Positions 1-6,365 of a DNA stretch of 6,365 nucleotides are shown here, piece by piece (position 1 is the stretch's first letter; each line of letters opens with the position of its first letter). Location: assembly GCA_024230695.1 (NCBI GenBank), contig JAAERC010000402.1, positions 1 to 6,365 on the forward strand, given 5' to 3'. The stretch is from Candidatus Zixiibacteriota bacterium. Lineage in GTDB: Bacteria > Zixibacteria > MSB-5A5 > GN15 > PGXB01. The notes below the pieces were generated by a model, which saw only the letters and a program-made list of their open reading frames with translations, was not told the DNA's origin and ran no database searches. Both the position numbers and the translations under genes were made by a program.

Positions 1-783
<783 letters not shown>

Positions 784-796
784 GGAATAACCCATT

Positions 797-1195
797 ATGT
801 TTAATCTCTCTATAGTTACGCCCGAAAAAATATTCTACGAGAATGAAGTTGCTTCTATGATTGCCCCTGGTATTGAAGGGTATTTGGGCATCTTAACAAA
901 TCACGCCCCATTGATAACAGCGGTTATTCCGGGCAAAGTGACTGTGAAAGGTGCCTCGGACGAAATAATCGAAATGTCGGTATCGGAAGGTTTTTTAGAA
1001 GTTTCGGCCAACACGGCCACACTTCTAGTGGATGCTGTTGAGTATTCATCGGAAATCGATGCCGACCGGGCTAAAGAAGCAATGAAACGGGCCAAAAAAC
1101 GACTGATCGATGAAGCTGGCAGTATTGATACTCCACGCGCCCGAAAAGCCGTTGAAAGAGCCAAAAGCCGAATTAGAATAGTTTCGGACAACTGA
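797..1195 (+). CDS. atpC: F0F1 ATP synthase subunit epsilon
   Basis: This is the epsilon subunit of the F1 central stalk, which couples gamma to the c-ring and in many bacteria inhibits ATP hydrolysis. The product is 132 residues, normal for the family. Residues 1 to about 85 form the beta-sandwich domain, with the family signature PGIEGYLGILTNHAPL at about 24-39 and SEGFLEVSANTATLLVD at about 63-79. The rest is a Lys/Arg/Ala-rich helical hairpin (RAKEAMKRAKKRL, then RARKAVERAKSRIR), so the C-terminal regulatory helices are present. The ATG at 797 follows a weak AGGGAA purine stretch that overlaps the atpD stop. The TGA stop is followed directly by an in-frame TAA, giving tandem stops. It is probably the last gene of the atp operon, because a terminator-like structure follows. 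Confidence 0.97.
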   Translation: MFNLSIVTPEKIFYENEVASMIAPGIEGYLGILTNHAPLITAVIPGKVTVKGASDEIIEMSVSEGFLEVSANTATLLVDAVEYSSEIDADRAKEAMKRAKKRLIDEAGSIDTPRARKAVERAKSRIRIVSDN

Positions 1196-1222
1196 TAAGC
1201 AAGAAACGGCAGACCTGATTAT

Positions 1223-1260
1223 GGTTTCCCCCCCTGTGGGTGGGGTTCCCCAAATGGGGG
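1223..1260 (+). repeat. Two tandem C-run/G-run hairpins behind atpC
   Basis: Two similar short units lie head to tail. The first begins GGTTTCCCC at 1223 and has seven C (1228-1234), a TGT loop and GGGTGGGG (1238-1245). The second begins GGTTCCCC at 1244 and has CCCC (1248-1251), an AAAT loop and GGGGG (1256-1260). Each can fold alone. The middle GGGG and CCCC (1242-1251) are also complementary but separated by only two bases, so the alternatives compete. An outer weak stem, CGGCAG (1207-1212) with CTGTCG (1261-1266), could enclose both. The function is unknown; the structure may protect the 3' end of the atp mRNA or add to termination. The pairing was found by eye without folding energies. 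Confidence 0.5.
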
Positions 1261-1265
1261 CTGTC

Positions 1266-1291
1266 GGCCTTGATAATCATTGGGCTTTTTT
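1266..1291 (+). terminator. Probable intrinsic terminator of the atp operon
   Basis: GGCC (1266-1269) can pair with GGGCT (1282-1286). An inner TGA/TCA stem (1271-1273 with 1277-1279) closes a three-base loop, with two bulged T at 1280-1281. The stem runs into six T at 1286-1291. It lies about 70 bases after the atpC stop and ends just before a promoter-like sequence. The stem is short and imperfect, so termination may rely partly on the stronger GC hairpins immediately upstream. Confidence 0.5.
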
Positions 1292-1294
1292 GCC

Positions 1295-1321
1295 TTGACT
1301 TTCCCACAATCTTTGTATAAT
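1295..1321 (+). promoter_or_regulatory. Sigma70-type promoter for the yceD-rpmF-fab operon
   Basis: A TTGACT -35 hexamer (1295-1300, five of six consensus bases) and a perfect TATAAT -10 hexamer (1316-1321) are separated by 15 bases, shorter than the usual 16-18. Transcription would be expected to begin near 1328, only a few bases before the yceD ATG at 1332. It follows the atp terminator almost without a gap, so it is well placed to start an independent transcript. The call rests on hexamer match and position only. Confidence 0.6.
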
Positions 1322-1331
1322 TTCTGGGGTT

Positions 1332-1841
1332 ATGAATCTGGATTTGTACAGTTTTGAGTCGTTTCCGGCCGAGGCAACACTTGAGTTGGAAACGGACAAT
1401 ATAGATTTAGAGTTGCAGGGTTTTTCTTTTAAAGATTTACTGCAGCTAAAAATAAGTATTCAGGAGGTTGGAGAAGAATACTTCTGTCATGCTTATTTAA
1501 CAGTTCCGGTAGAGGAGGAGTGTTGCCGTTGTTTGGGACTTTTTGATGATGAGCTTTGCAGTGATTTTAATTTTTCGATAAAAATCGGAAAAGGTGAAGC
1601 AGTTTTATCTGAAGAAAGTGACAGTTCTGACGTAATACATTTAGATGCTGGCAAGTCTATTGTCGATCTGAGCGGTGTAATTCGTGAGGCGGTGATGTTG
1701 GAGCTCCCGGCTAAACCATTGTGTGATGAAGCTTGTCGTGGTTTATGTCCAAGTTGCGGAATAAATTTGAATGATGAATCGTGTAAATGTAAAGGTGAGG
1801 AAATCGACGACAGATGGGAAGATTTGAAAGATTTGTCGTAA
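1332..1841 (+). CDS. yceD: YceD/DUF177 family protein, large-subunit rRNA accumulation factor
   Basis: The family (DUF177, YceD) is found beside rpmF in most bacteria and is linked to 23S rRNA accumulation; the biochemical activity is not well defined. The product is 169 residues, usual for the family. It has an acidic, strand-rich N-terminal half, an EECCRC cluster at 62-67, and a C-terminal block with Cys at 131, 135, 139, 142, 151 and 153 in the pattern C-x3-C-x-G-L-C-x2-C-G-x-N-L-N. It ends with the family's D-x-RW-x2-L-x2-L sequence. The Cys pairs look like a zinc site (inference). The ATG at 1332 has no usable Shine-Dalgarno: GGGG at 1326-1329 lies too close, and the promoter suggests a leaderless or near-leaderless message. 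The stop lies 30 bases before rpmF. Confidence 0.9.
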   Translation: MNLDLYSFESFPAEATLELETDNIDLELQGFSFKDLLQLKISIQEVGEEYFCHAYLTVPVEEECCRCLGLFDDELCSDFNFSIKIGKGEAVLSEESDSSDVIHLDAGKSIVDLSGVIREAVMLELPAKPLCDEACRGLCPSCGINLNDESCKCKGEEIDDRWEDLKDLS

Positions 1842-1871
1842 ATAGATTTCCCATGAATGTAAGGATATAAT

Positions 1872-2051
1872 ATGGCTCTTCCTAAAAGAAGACATTCGCG
1901 AGCGCGCGGACGTAAAAGACGTACTAACTGGAAGCTTGACGCCCCAACTATTGTTGATTGTTCGCAATGCCACCAGCCCAAATTGCCCCATCATATTTGC
2001 CCCAGCTGCGGATATTATAAGGGTGAGCTGGTTTCCACGCCCAAAGAATAA
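1872..2051 (+). CDS. rpmF: 50S ribosomal protein bL32, zinc-binding form
   Basis: This is a small protein of the large ribosomal subunit, 59 residues long and normal for bL32. It begins with the family signature MALPKRRHSRARGRKRRTNW, a basic tail that reaches into rRNA, followed by LDAPTIVDCSQCHQPKLPHH and CPSCGYYKGELV. Cys30, Cys33, Cys43 and Cys46 form two CxxC pairs, so this is the zinc-ribbon (C+) version rather than the zinc-independent form. AGGA at 1862-1865 is spaced six bases from the ATG and supports this start. It sits between yceD and plsX, its conserved place. It is short enough to be missed by a 60-codon cutoff. Confidence 0.97.
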   Translation: MALPKRRHSRARGRKRRTNWKLDAPTIVDCSQCHQPKLPHHICPSCGYYKGELVSTPKE

Positions 2052-2079
2052 CTGATAATAACGACTCAACCTTTTGGAT

Positions 2080-3180
2080 ATGGAAAAAAGCAATAGACCC
2101 ACGACCATAGTACTTGATGTAATGGGTGCTGATGTTGGCCCCGAATCAATTATCGAAGGTGGTCTTCAGGCTATCAGTGAAAAGGGTGATTTACTGAGAC
2201 TGGTGTTGGTTGGCAAAGCAGAGGTGATCAATGATTGCCTTAGTGGTAAAGCCAAGTTGCCGGATAATGTAGTTATCGAAAATGCCCCTTATGCTGTTGC
2301 TATGAGCGATACCCCAACTGATGGCATCAGAAATAAAGATTCATCAATCGCTATTGGTCTGAATATGCAAAAAACCGGCAAAGCCGATGCTTTTGTTTCG
2401 GCTGGTAATACCGGTGCGGTTATGGCTTCTTCTCTTTTGATATTGGGTCGTATCGCCGGGATAACACGTCCCGGGATAGCAAGTTTTTTTCCCACGGTCA
2501 GTGGTCCACCGACTCTGGTACTTGATGTTGGCGCCAATATCAATTGTAAGCCAATACATCTATATCAGTTTGGTTTGATGGGTTCGGTTTTTGCATCTTT
2601 GATGCACGGTAAAACTTCGCCCAAGGTTGGTCTGTTGACAATCGGTGAAGAGCGTAGTAAGGGTAATGAACTTATTAGTCAGTCCCGAGTTTTATTTGAA
2701 GAATCGGATTTGAATTTTATCGGTCATATTGAGGGCCGCGATATTCTTAATGGCAATGCAGATGTTGTCGTTACAGATGGTTTTGTTGGCAATGTATTAT
2801 TAAAGTTTACCGAGTCGGTTGAGGAATTTATAACTGAGCGCCTTAGGTATCAGATTGCCAATAATATCTTTTCTCGTGTCGGTGCCGCTCTAATGGCGCC
2901 TTTTTTAAGGCGGTTGCGGGCATCATTTGATTATGCCGAGGCAGGCGGTGCACCTCTTCTGGGAACAAATGGAGTTTCAATAATTTGTCATGGACAATCA
3001 TCATCCAAGGCAATAAAAAATGCTGTAATAGTAGCCATGGAAATGGTACGCCAGAGTATCTCTTCAAACATCAGAGATGAATTGATAGTTGGTAACGGCA
3101 GGAATAATGGAGAACATGATAAACAGCAGAATATCCGGGATCGGATCATACGTCCCGAAACGCCTCCTGACGAACTCTGA
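2080..3180 (+). CDS. plsX: Phosphate acyltransferase PlsX (acyl-ACP:phosphate transacylase)
   Basis: PlsX makes acyl-phosphate from acyl-ACP and phosphate, feeding PlsY for lysophosphatidate synthesis; it acts as a peripheral membrane enzyme. From the ATG at 2080 the product is 366 residues, slightly long for a family of about 330-355. Landmarks are IVLDVMGADVGPESI near the N-terminus, VSAGNTGAV at 106-113, LDVGANINCKPIHLYQFGLMGS at about 148-169, IGEERSKGNEL at about 188-198, TDGFVGNVLLK at 232-242, and EAGGAPLLGTNG at about 287-298. The usual MGGD near the N-terminus reads MGAD here. The last 21 residues lie in DNA that also encodes the FabH N-terminus. A TTG at 2074 is an alternative start two codons upstream. 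Neither start has a convincing Shine-Dalgarno, and the gene may rely on coupling to rpmF, 28 bases upstream. Confidence 0.95.
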   Translation: MEKSNRPTTIVLDVMGADVGPESIIEGGLQAISEKGDLLRLVLVGKAEVINDCLSGKAKLPDNVVIENAPYAVAMSDTPTDGIRNKDSSIAIGLNMQKTGKADAFVSAGNTGAVMASSLLILGRIAGITRPGIASFFPTVSGPPTLVLDVGANINCKPIHLYQFGLMGSVFASLMHGKTSPKVGLLTIGEERSKGNELISQSRVLFEESDLNFIGHIEGRDILNGNADVVVTDGFVGNVLLKFTESVEEFITERLRYQIANNIFSRVGAALMAPFLRRLRASFDYAEAGGAPLLGTNGVSIICHGQSSSKAIKNAVIVAMEMVRQSISSNIRDELIVGNGRNNGEHDKQQNIRDRIIRPETPPDEL

Positions 3181-4096
3181 TCTTGCAAAAATAGTTGATA
3201 CCAATGATGAGTGGATAGTTTCACGAACAGGTATCAAAGAGAGACATATCTGTGAAAAAGATGAGGCGTCTTCAGATATGGCAAGTGAGGCGGGGAAAAG
3301 AGCGATGGAATCAGCCGGTGTTAAACCGGAAGAAATTGATTTTCTTATCACCGGGACAGTGACCCCCGATTATCGATGTCCATCGGCATCTTGTATTATT
3401 CAGGAAAAACTTGGATTGATCAATGCCGGGACAATGGATCTGGTTGCGGCTTGCGCCGGTTTTCTTCATGGGCTGGCGACGGCTGACGCTTTTATTAAAA
3501 TTGGGAAATACAAAAAAATTATGGTTATCGGTGTTGAGAAATTGTCGTCGATAACTGATTATACAGACCGCAATACTTGTGTTCTTTTTGGTGATGGTGC
3601 CGGAGCCGCGATTATTGAAGCGACGGAAGATGGCGATGGAATACTGGCGACATATTTGAAATCTGATGGAAGATTTTCAAAACTATTATGGATACCAAAC
3701 GGCGGCAGTGCCGCTCCAATTCAGGATCTTGATGATCCCAAAGAATCTATATTTTTGCAAATGAATGGTAAGGAAGTTTATAAACATGCGGTTCGGGAGA
3801 TGGCTGATGCTTCTTTAAGAGTTTTGGATGAAGCTGGAGTTAAACCTGAAGAATTAAAATTATTGGTAGCGCATCAGGCAAATATCAGAATCATTGACGG
3901 TACCGCAAAAAGATTAAAAATTCCAAAAGATAAAGTTTTTCTTAATATTGCCAAGTATGGTAATACATCAGCCGCATCGGTTCCGATTGCGCTTGATGAA
4001 GCATTGCAAGAAGGTAAAATTCAAAAGGGCGATTTGGTTTTAATGGCCGCATTTGGTGGTGGATTAACCTGGGCCTCGACTCTGATTAGATGGTAG
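3116..4096 (+). CDS. fabH: 3-oxoacyl-ACP synthase III (beta-ketoacyl-ACP synthase III)
   Basis: FabH starts fatty-acid synthesis by condensing acetyl-CoA (or a branched acyl-CoA) with malonyl-ACP in the cytosol. From the ATG at 3116 the product is 326 residues, a normal length. The thiolase-fold triad is complete: Cys113 in AACAGF, His253 in AHQANIRI and Asn283 in YGNTSAAS. The closing GGGLTWAS near the C-terminus is also typical. The start at 3116 places about seven residues before GIGSYVPKR, which matches the family. An in-frame ATG at 3107 and a TTG at 3089 are possible alternatives. AGGA at 3100-3103 and GGAG at 3109-3112 lie upstream, neither ideally spaced. The start lies inside plsX in another frame (65-base overlap), suggesting translational coupling. 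The substrate preference cannot be read from the sequence. Confidence 0.96.
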   Translation: MINSRISGIGSYVPKRLLTNSDLAKIVDTNDEWIVSRTGIKERHICEKDEASSDMASEAGKRAMESAGVKPEEIDFLITGTVTPDYRCPSASCIIQEKLGLINAGTMDLVAACAGFLHGLATADAFIKIGKYKKIMVIGVEKLSSITDYTDRNTCVLFGDGAGAAIIEATEDGDGILATYLKSDGRFSKLLWIPNGGSAAPIQDLDDPKESIFLQMNGKEVYKHAVREMADASLRVLDEAGVKPEELKLLVAHQANIRIIDGTAKRLKIPKDKVFLNIAKYGNTSAASVPIALDEALQEGKIQKGDLVLMAAFGGGLTWASTLIRW

Positions 4097-4106
4097 GGAC
4101 AATTTT

Positions 4107-5042
4107 ATGAGTAAGACCGCAATTATATTTCCGGGGCAGGCATCGCAGTACGTTGGAATGGGCAAAGATCTGTATGATGCTAATGACGAAGTGAAGGAAC
4201 TATACCAATTTGCCTCAGATGAGATCGGTGAAGATATGGCTAAGCTTTCATTTGAAGGTCCGGCTGAAAGATTAAAAGAGACTCGTTTTACACAGCCAGC
4301 CATATTGATTCATTCTCTGGCGATTTTAAAAATATTAAAAGATAATTTGCCTCAGGCTGATTTAACAGCCGGGCATTCGCTTGGCGAATATGGATCGTTG
4401 GCATTATCAGGAGCGTTGAGTTTTGAGGATTCGATTCGCGCTGTTGTTAAAAGAGCTTCATTAATGGAAGAAGCCTGCCGAAAAAATCCGGGCACTATGG
4501 CGGCGGTGATCGGATTGGATCAACAGAAGATCGAAGAGATCTGCAAAGCAGCATCAACAGATGGAGTAGTTGTTCCGGCCAATTTTAATTCCGCGAGTCA
4601 GATTGTCATTTCGGGCGATTTATCAGCTGTTGAAAGAGCCTGCCCATTATGCAAAGAAGCGGGTGCCAAGCGGGCTATGATTCTTCAGGTTGGCGGTGCT
4701 TTCCATTCGCCACTGATGGCTCCTGCCAAATCAGGTATGGAGGATTATCTTAAAGCGCAGAATTTTGATGTACCAAAAATAAGTATTGTTCCCAATGTTA
4801 CGGCCACAGCGGAAAGCAATCCTGAAAATATAAAAAAATTACTTTTAGATCAATTGACCGCTCCGGTAAAATGGCAGCAAACGATGCAGTATTTTAAAAA
4901 TCAGGGAATCGATCGACTTATTGAAATCGGACCGGGCAAAGTTTTGGGTGGATTAGCCAAAAGAGAAATGAGGGGAACCACAATTATCAATATTGACAAA
5001 CAGGAAGATATTGATAAATTTGTGACTGCGAAAGTGGAGTAA
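4107..5042 (+). CDS. fabD: Malonyl-CoA:ACP transacylase
   Basis: FabD moves malonyl from CoA to ACP, supplying the extender unit to FabH and FabF. The product is 311 residues, the usual family length. It shows the N-terminal FPGQASQ (Gln11, oxyanion-hole loop), the nucleophile elbow GHSLGEY at 89-95 with Ser91, Arg116 in VVKRASLM (the residue that holds the malonyl carboxylate), His200 in GAFHSPLM (catalytic partner), and IEIGPGKVLGGLAKR near the C-terminus. The residues needed for malonyl specificity are therefore present. The ATG at 4107 has AGGGA (4095-4099) about seven bases upstream, overlapping the fabH stop, so the two genes are probably coupled; the gap is 10 bases. The next gene begins 5 bases after the stop. 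Confidence 0.97.
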   Translation: MSKTAIIFPGQASQYVGMGKDLYDANDEVKELYQFASDEIGEDMAKLSFEGPAERLKETRFTQPAILIHSLAILKILKDNLPQADLTAGHSLGEYGSLALSGALSFEDSIRAVVKRASLMEEACRKNPGTMAAVIGLDQQKIEEICKAASTDGVVVPANFNSASQIVISGDLSAVERACPLCKEAGAKRAMILQVGGAFHSPLMAPAKSGMEDYLKAQNFDVPKISIVPNVTATAESNPENIKKLLLDQLTAPVKWQQTMQYFKNQGIDRLIEIGPGKVLGGLAKREMRGTTIINIDKQEDIDKFVTAKVE

Positions 5043-5047
5043 TTAAA

Positions 5048-5788
5048 ATGGAATTTGATGGAAAAACAGCACTTATTACCGGTTCTGCTCGGGGTATCGG
5101 AAAATCGATAGCCGAACGTTTGGCTTCGCAGGGTGCGCGAATAGTTATTTCGGATGTTATGATGGATGCCGCCGAAGAAACTGTAAAAGAGTTTAAGGAT
5201 AAGGGTTATGAGGCGTTTGCAATCAAAGCTGACGTTTCTAATGCCGATGAAGTCAAAACCCTAATAAAAGAAACCGTTGATAAATATCAGACTCTTGATA
5301 TTATGGTCAATAATGCCGGCATCACGCGGGATACATTGATGATTCGAATGAAAGAAAATGATTGGGATCTGGTTCTTAATATAAATCTTAAAGGCGCTTT
5401 TTTGATGACGCAGGCGACCGCAAAGGTCATGATGAAACAGCGTTTCGGAAGGATCGTTAATATTTCATCGGTTGTTGGACAAATGGGGAATGCCGGTCAG
5501 ACGAATTATTCGGCAAGCAAAGCTGGATTGATAGGTTTAACAAAATCATCAGCGCGAGAATTATCGGCCCGTGGGATCACGGTCAATGCTGTTGCTCCCG
5601 GATTTATTGAATCGGAGATGACTGAAAAACTTCCCGAGGCGGTGCGTGATGAATTTATGAAATCAACCGCTTTAAAGAGATTTGGAAAACCTGAAGATGT
5701 TGCCGCCGCAGTGGCTTTTCTGGTGTCTGATGATGCATCGTATATCACCGGCCAGATTTTAGCTGTTAATGGCGGTTTATTGATGTAA
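5048..5788 (+). CDS. fabG: 3-oxoacyl-ACP reductase (beta-ketoacyl-ACP reductase)
   Basis: FabG reduces 3-oxoacyl-ACP to 3-hydroxyacyl-ACP with NADPH, the first reduction of each elongation cycle. The product is 246 residues, the usual length for this short-chain dehydrogenase family. It has the cofactor loop TGSARGIG at 11-18, an Asp62-Val motif for the adenine ring, NNAG at 88-91, and the catalytic tetrad Asn113, Ser141, Tyr154 and Lys158 (YSASK). PGFIESEMT at about 184-192 and the C-terminal NGGLLM are typical of FabG. Arg15 in the glycine-rich loop fits NADPH preference (inference). The start has GGAG (5036-5039) eight bases upstream, inside the end of fabD. Short-chain dehydrogenases are a broad family, but the position between fabD and acpP makes FabG the clear choice. 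Confidence 0.97.
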   Translation: MEFDGKTALITGSARGIGKSIAERLASQGARIVISDVMMDAAEETVKEFKDKGYEAFAIKADVSNADEVKTLIKETVDKYQTLDIMVNNAGITRDTLMIRMKENDWDLVLNINLKGAFLMTQATAKVMMKQRFGRIVNISSVVGQMGNAGQTNYSASKAGLIGLTKSSARELSARGITVNAVAPGFIESEMTEKLPEAVRDEFMKSTALKRFGKPEDVAAAVAFLVSDDASYITGQILAVNGGLLM

Positions 5789-5812
5789 ATTATAAGAGAT
5801 TAACAATATAGA

Positions 5813-5817
5813 AGGAG
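5813..5817 (+). promoter_or_regulatory. Strong ribosome binding site of acpP
   Basis: AGGAG seven bases before the acpP ATG is the best Shine-Dalgarno match in the window. The other genes have only four-base or weak matches. This fits the high amount of acyl carrier protein that cells need relative to the enzymes of the same operon. Confidence 0.8.
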
Positions 5818-5824
5818 ATTAGAA

Positions 5825-6061
5825 ATGTCTGAATTGGAAGACAAAGTAAAAGGAATCATTGTTGAACAACTTGGCGTCGATATGGCCCAGGTAACAGAGA
5901 CCGCAAAATTTGTTGATGATTTATCCGCCGACTCACTTGATACAGTTGAGTTAGTTATGGCTTTGGAAGAAGAATTCTCAATTGAAATTCCAGATGAAGA
6001 TGCTGAAAAAATTACTTCGGTTGGTGATGCAGTAAATTATGTGAAAGAACACGCTAGCTGA
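5825..6061 (+). CDS. acpP: Acyl carrier protein
   Basis: AcpP carries growing acyl chains on a 4'-phosphopantetheine arm and is the shared partner of every Fab enzyme and of PlsX. The product is 78 residues, highly acidic and of normal length. The attachment site is Ser37 in ADSLD (36-38 is the DSL signature), at the start of helix II, followed by [12 protein letters not shown], the recognition helix. The C-terminal [19 protein letters not shown] is also typical. The holo form needs a phosphopantetheinyl transferase encoded elsewhere. The TGA stop is followed directly by an in-frame TAA. The 36-base AT-rich gap after fabG holds the strong ribosome binding site; I see no convincing separate promoter in it. 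Confidence 0.98.
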   Translation: MSELEDKVKGIIVEQLGVDMAQVTETAKFVDDLSADSLDTVELVMALEEEFSIEIPDEDAEKITSVGDAVNYVKEHAS

Positions 6062-6083
6062 TAAATAGAAAGAGGGTTACTAT

Positions 6084-6365
6084 ATGAAGGCCATCAGAAC
6101 AGTTGTGACCGGAGTTGGCCTGGTATCACCTATGGGTTGTGATACGGAAAACTATTTCCAACAACTTCTCAATGGTGAATGTGGTATTGACAAGGTTACC
6201 CGATTTGATATATCCGATTTTGCCACAAAAATTGCGGCAGAAGTAAAAGATTTTGATCCGTCGGATTTTATGGAAAAAAAGGAAATCCGACGTCTTGATT
6301 ATACCGAGCAATATGCAATAGCGGCCAGTCAGATAGCAATCGATGATTCGAAATTGGTTCTTGAT
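6084..6365 (+). CDS. fabF: 3-oxoacyl-ACP synthase II, N-terminal part (3' truncated by window edge)
   Basis: FabF condenses acyl-ACP with malonyl-ACP to elongate the chain. Only the first 94 codons are inside the window and the frame is open to the last base. The N-terminus has the KAS I/II signature VVTGVGLVSPMG at about 7-18, then GIDKVTRFDISDF, AEVKDFDPSDFM and KEIRRLDYTEQYAIAA, which match FabF closely. The catalytic Cys and the two His lie beyond the window, so activity cannot be checked. The ATG at 6084 has AGAGGG (6071-6076) seven bases upstream. The gap after acpP is 22 bases, the usual acpP-fabF arrangement. A FabB-type enzyme is less likely given the sequence and position. Confidence 0.95.
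   Translation, partial: MKAIRTVVTGVGLVSPMGCDTENYFQQLLNGECGIDKVTRFDISDFATKIAAEVKDFDPSDFMEKKEIRRLDYTEQYAIAASQIAIDDSKLVLD

Noticed and set aside
1228..1260. Possible G-quadruplex in the G- and C-run region
   Set aside because: The + strand has only three nearby G-runs with one long loop, and the minus strand has only two G-runs nearby. Simple hairpins explain the sequence better.
1493..1981. A 162-codon open frame on the minus strand across yceD and rpmF
   Set aside because: It lies antisense to two clearly conserved genes, its translation shows no recognisable family, and its composition is what reverse-strand reading of these genes would give.
5789..5812. Possible separate promoter for acpP (TATAAG at 5791 or TATAGA near 5807)
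   Set aside because: No acceptable -35 hexamer lies at the right distance for either; AT-rich sequence gives such -10 matches by chance.

Overview
The window is ordinary bacterial core chromosome: the 3' end of an ATP synthase operon followed by a type II fatty-acid/phospholipid synthesis operon, all on the + strand. Base composition looks moderately AT-leaning by eye. Every protein is a canonical bacterial housekeeping family. The order yceD-rpmF-plsX-fabH-fabD-fabG-acpP-fabF is conserved across many bacterial phyla. Its placement directly behind atpD-atpC, together with the protein flavour, would fit an uncultured or Gram-negative lineage of FCB type (for example Zixibacteria-like). That placement is an inference with low confidence; nothing here fixes the taxon.

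Layout. 1-783 is the C-terminal part of atpD (F1 beta), cut by the window edge. 797-1195 is atpC (epsilon), the apparent last gene of the atp operon. 1196-1331 is the only sizeable non-coding stretch. It holds two tandem C-run/G-run hairpins, a likely intrinsic terminator ending in a T-run at 1286-1291, and, only a few bases later, a strong-looking sigma70-type promoter (1295-1321). That promoter sits so close to the next start codon that the yceD mRNA may be leaderless. 1332-1841 is yceD (DUF177), 1872-2051 is rpmF (zinc-type bL32, only 59 codons), 2080-3180 is plsX, 3116-4096 is fabH (overlapping plsX by 65 bases), 4107-5042 is fabD, 5048-5788 is fabG, 5825-6061 is acpP, and 6084-6365 is the start of fabF, cut by the window edge.

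How the genes work together. AtpD and AtpC are parts of the F1 motor that makes ATP. In the second operon YceD and bL32 serve the large ribosomal subunit, and the rest make acyl chains and pass them to phospholipid. FabD loads malonate onto AcpP, FabH starts the chain from acetyl-CoA, FabF elongates it, FabG does the first reduction, and PlsX converts acyl-ACP to acyl-phosphate for glycerolipid synthesis. The dehydratase (FabZ/FabA) and enoyl reductase (FabI/K/L/V) are not in this window.

I found no mobile element, CRISPR array, tRNA, rRNA or novel system. The points worth a second look are small: the overlapped plsX tail, the possible leaderless yceD transcript, and the compact terminator/promoter junction.
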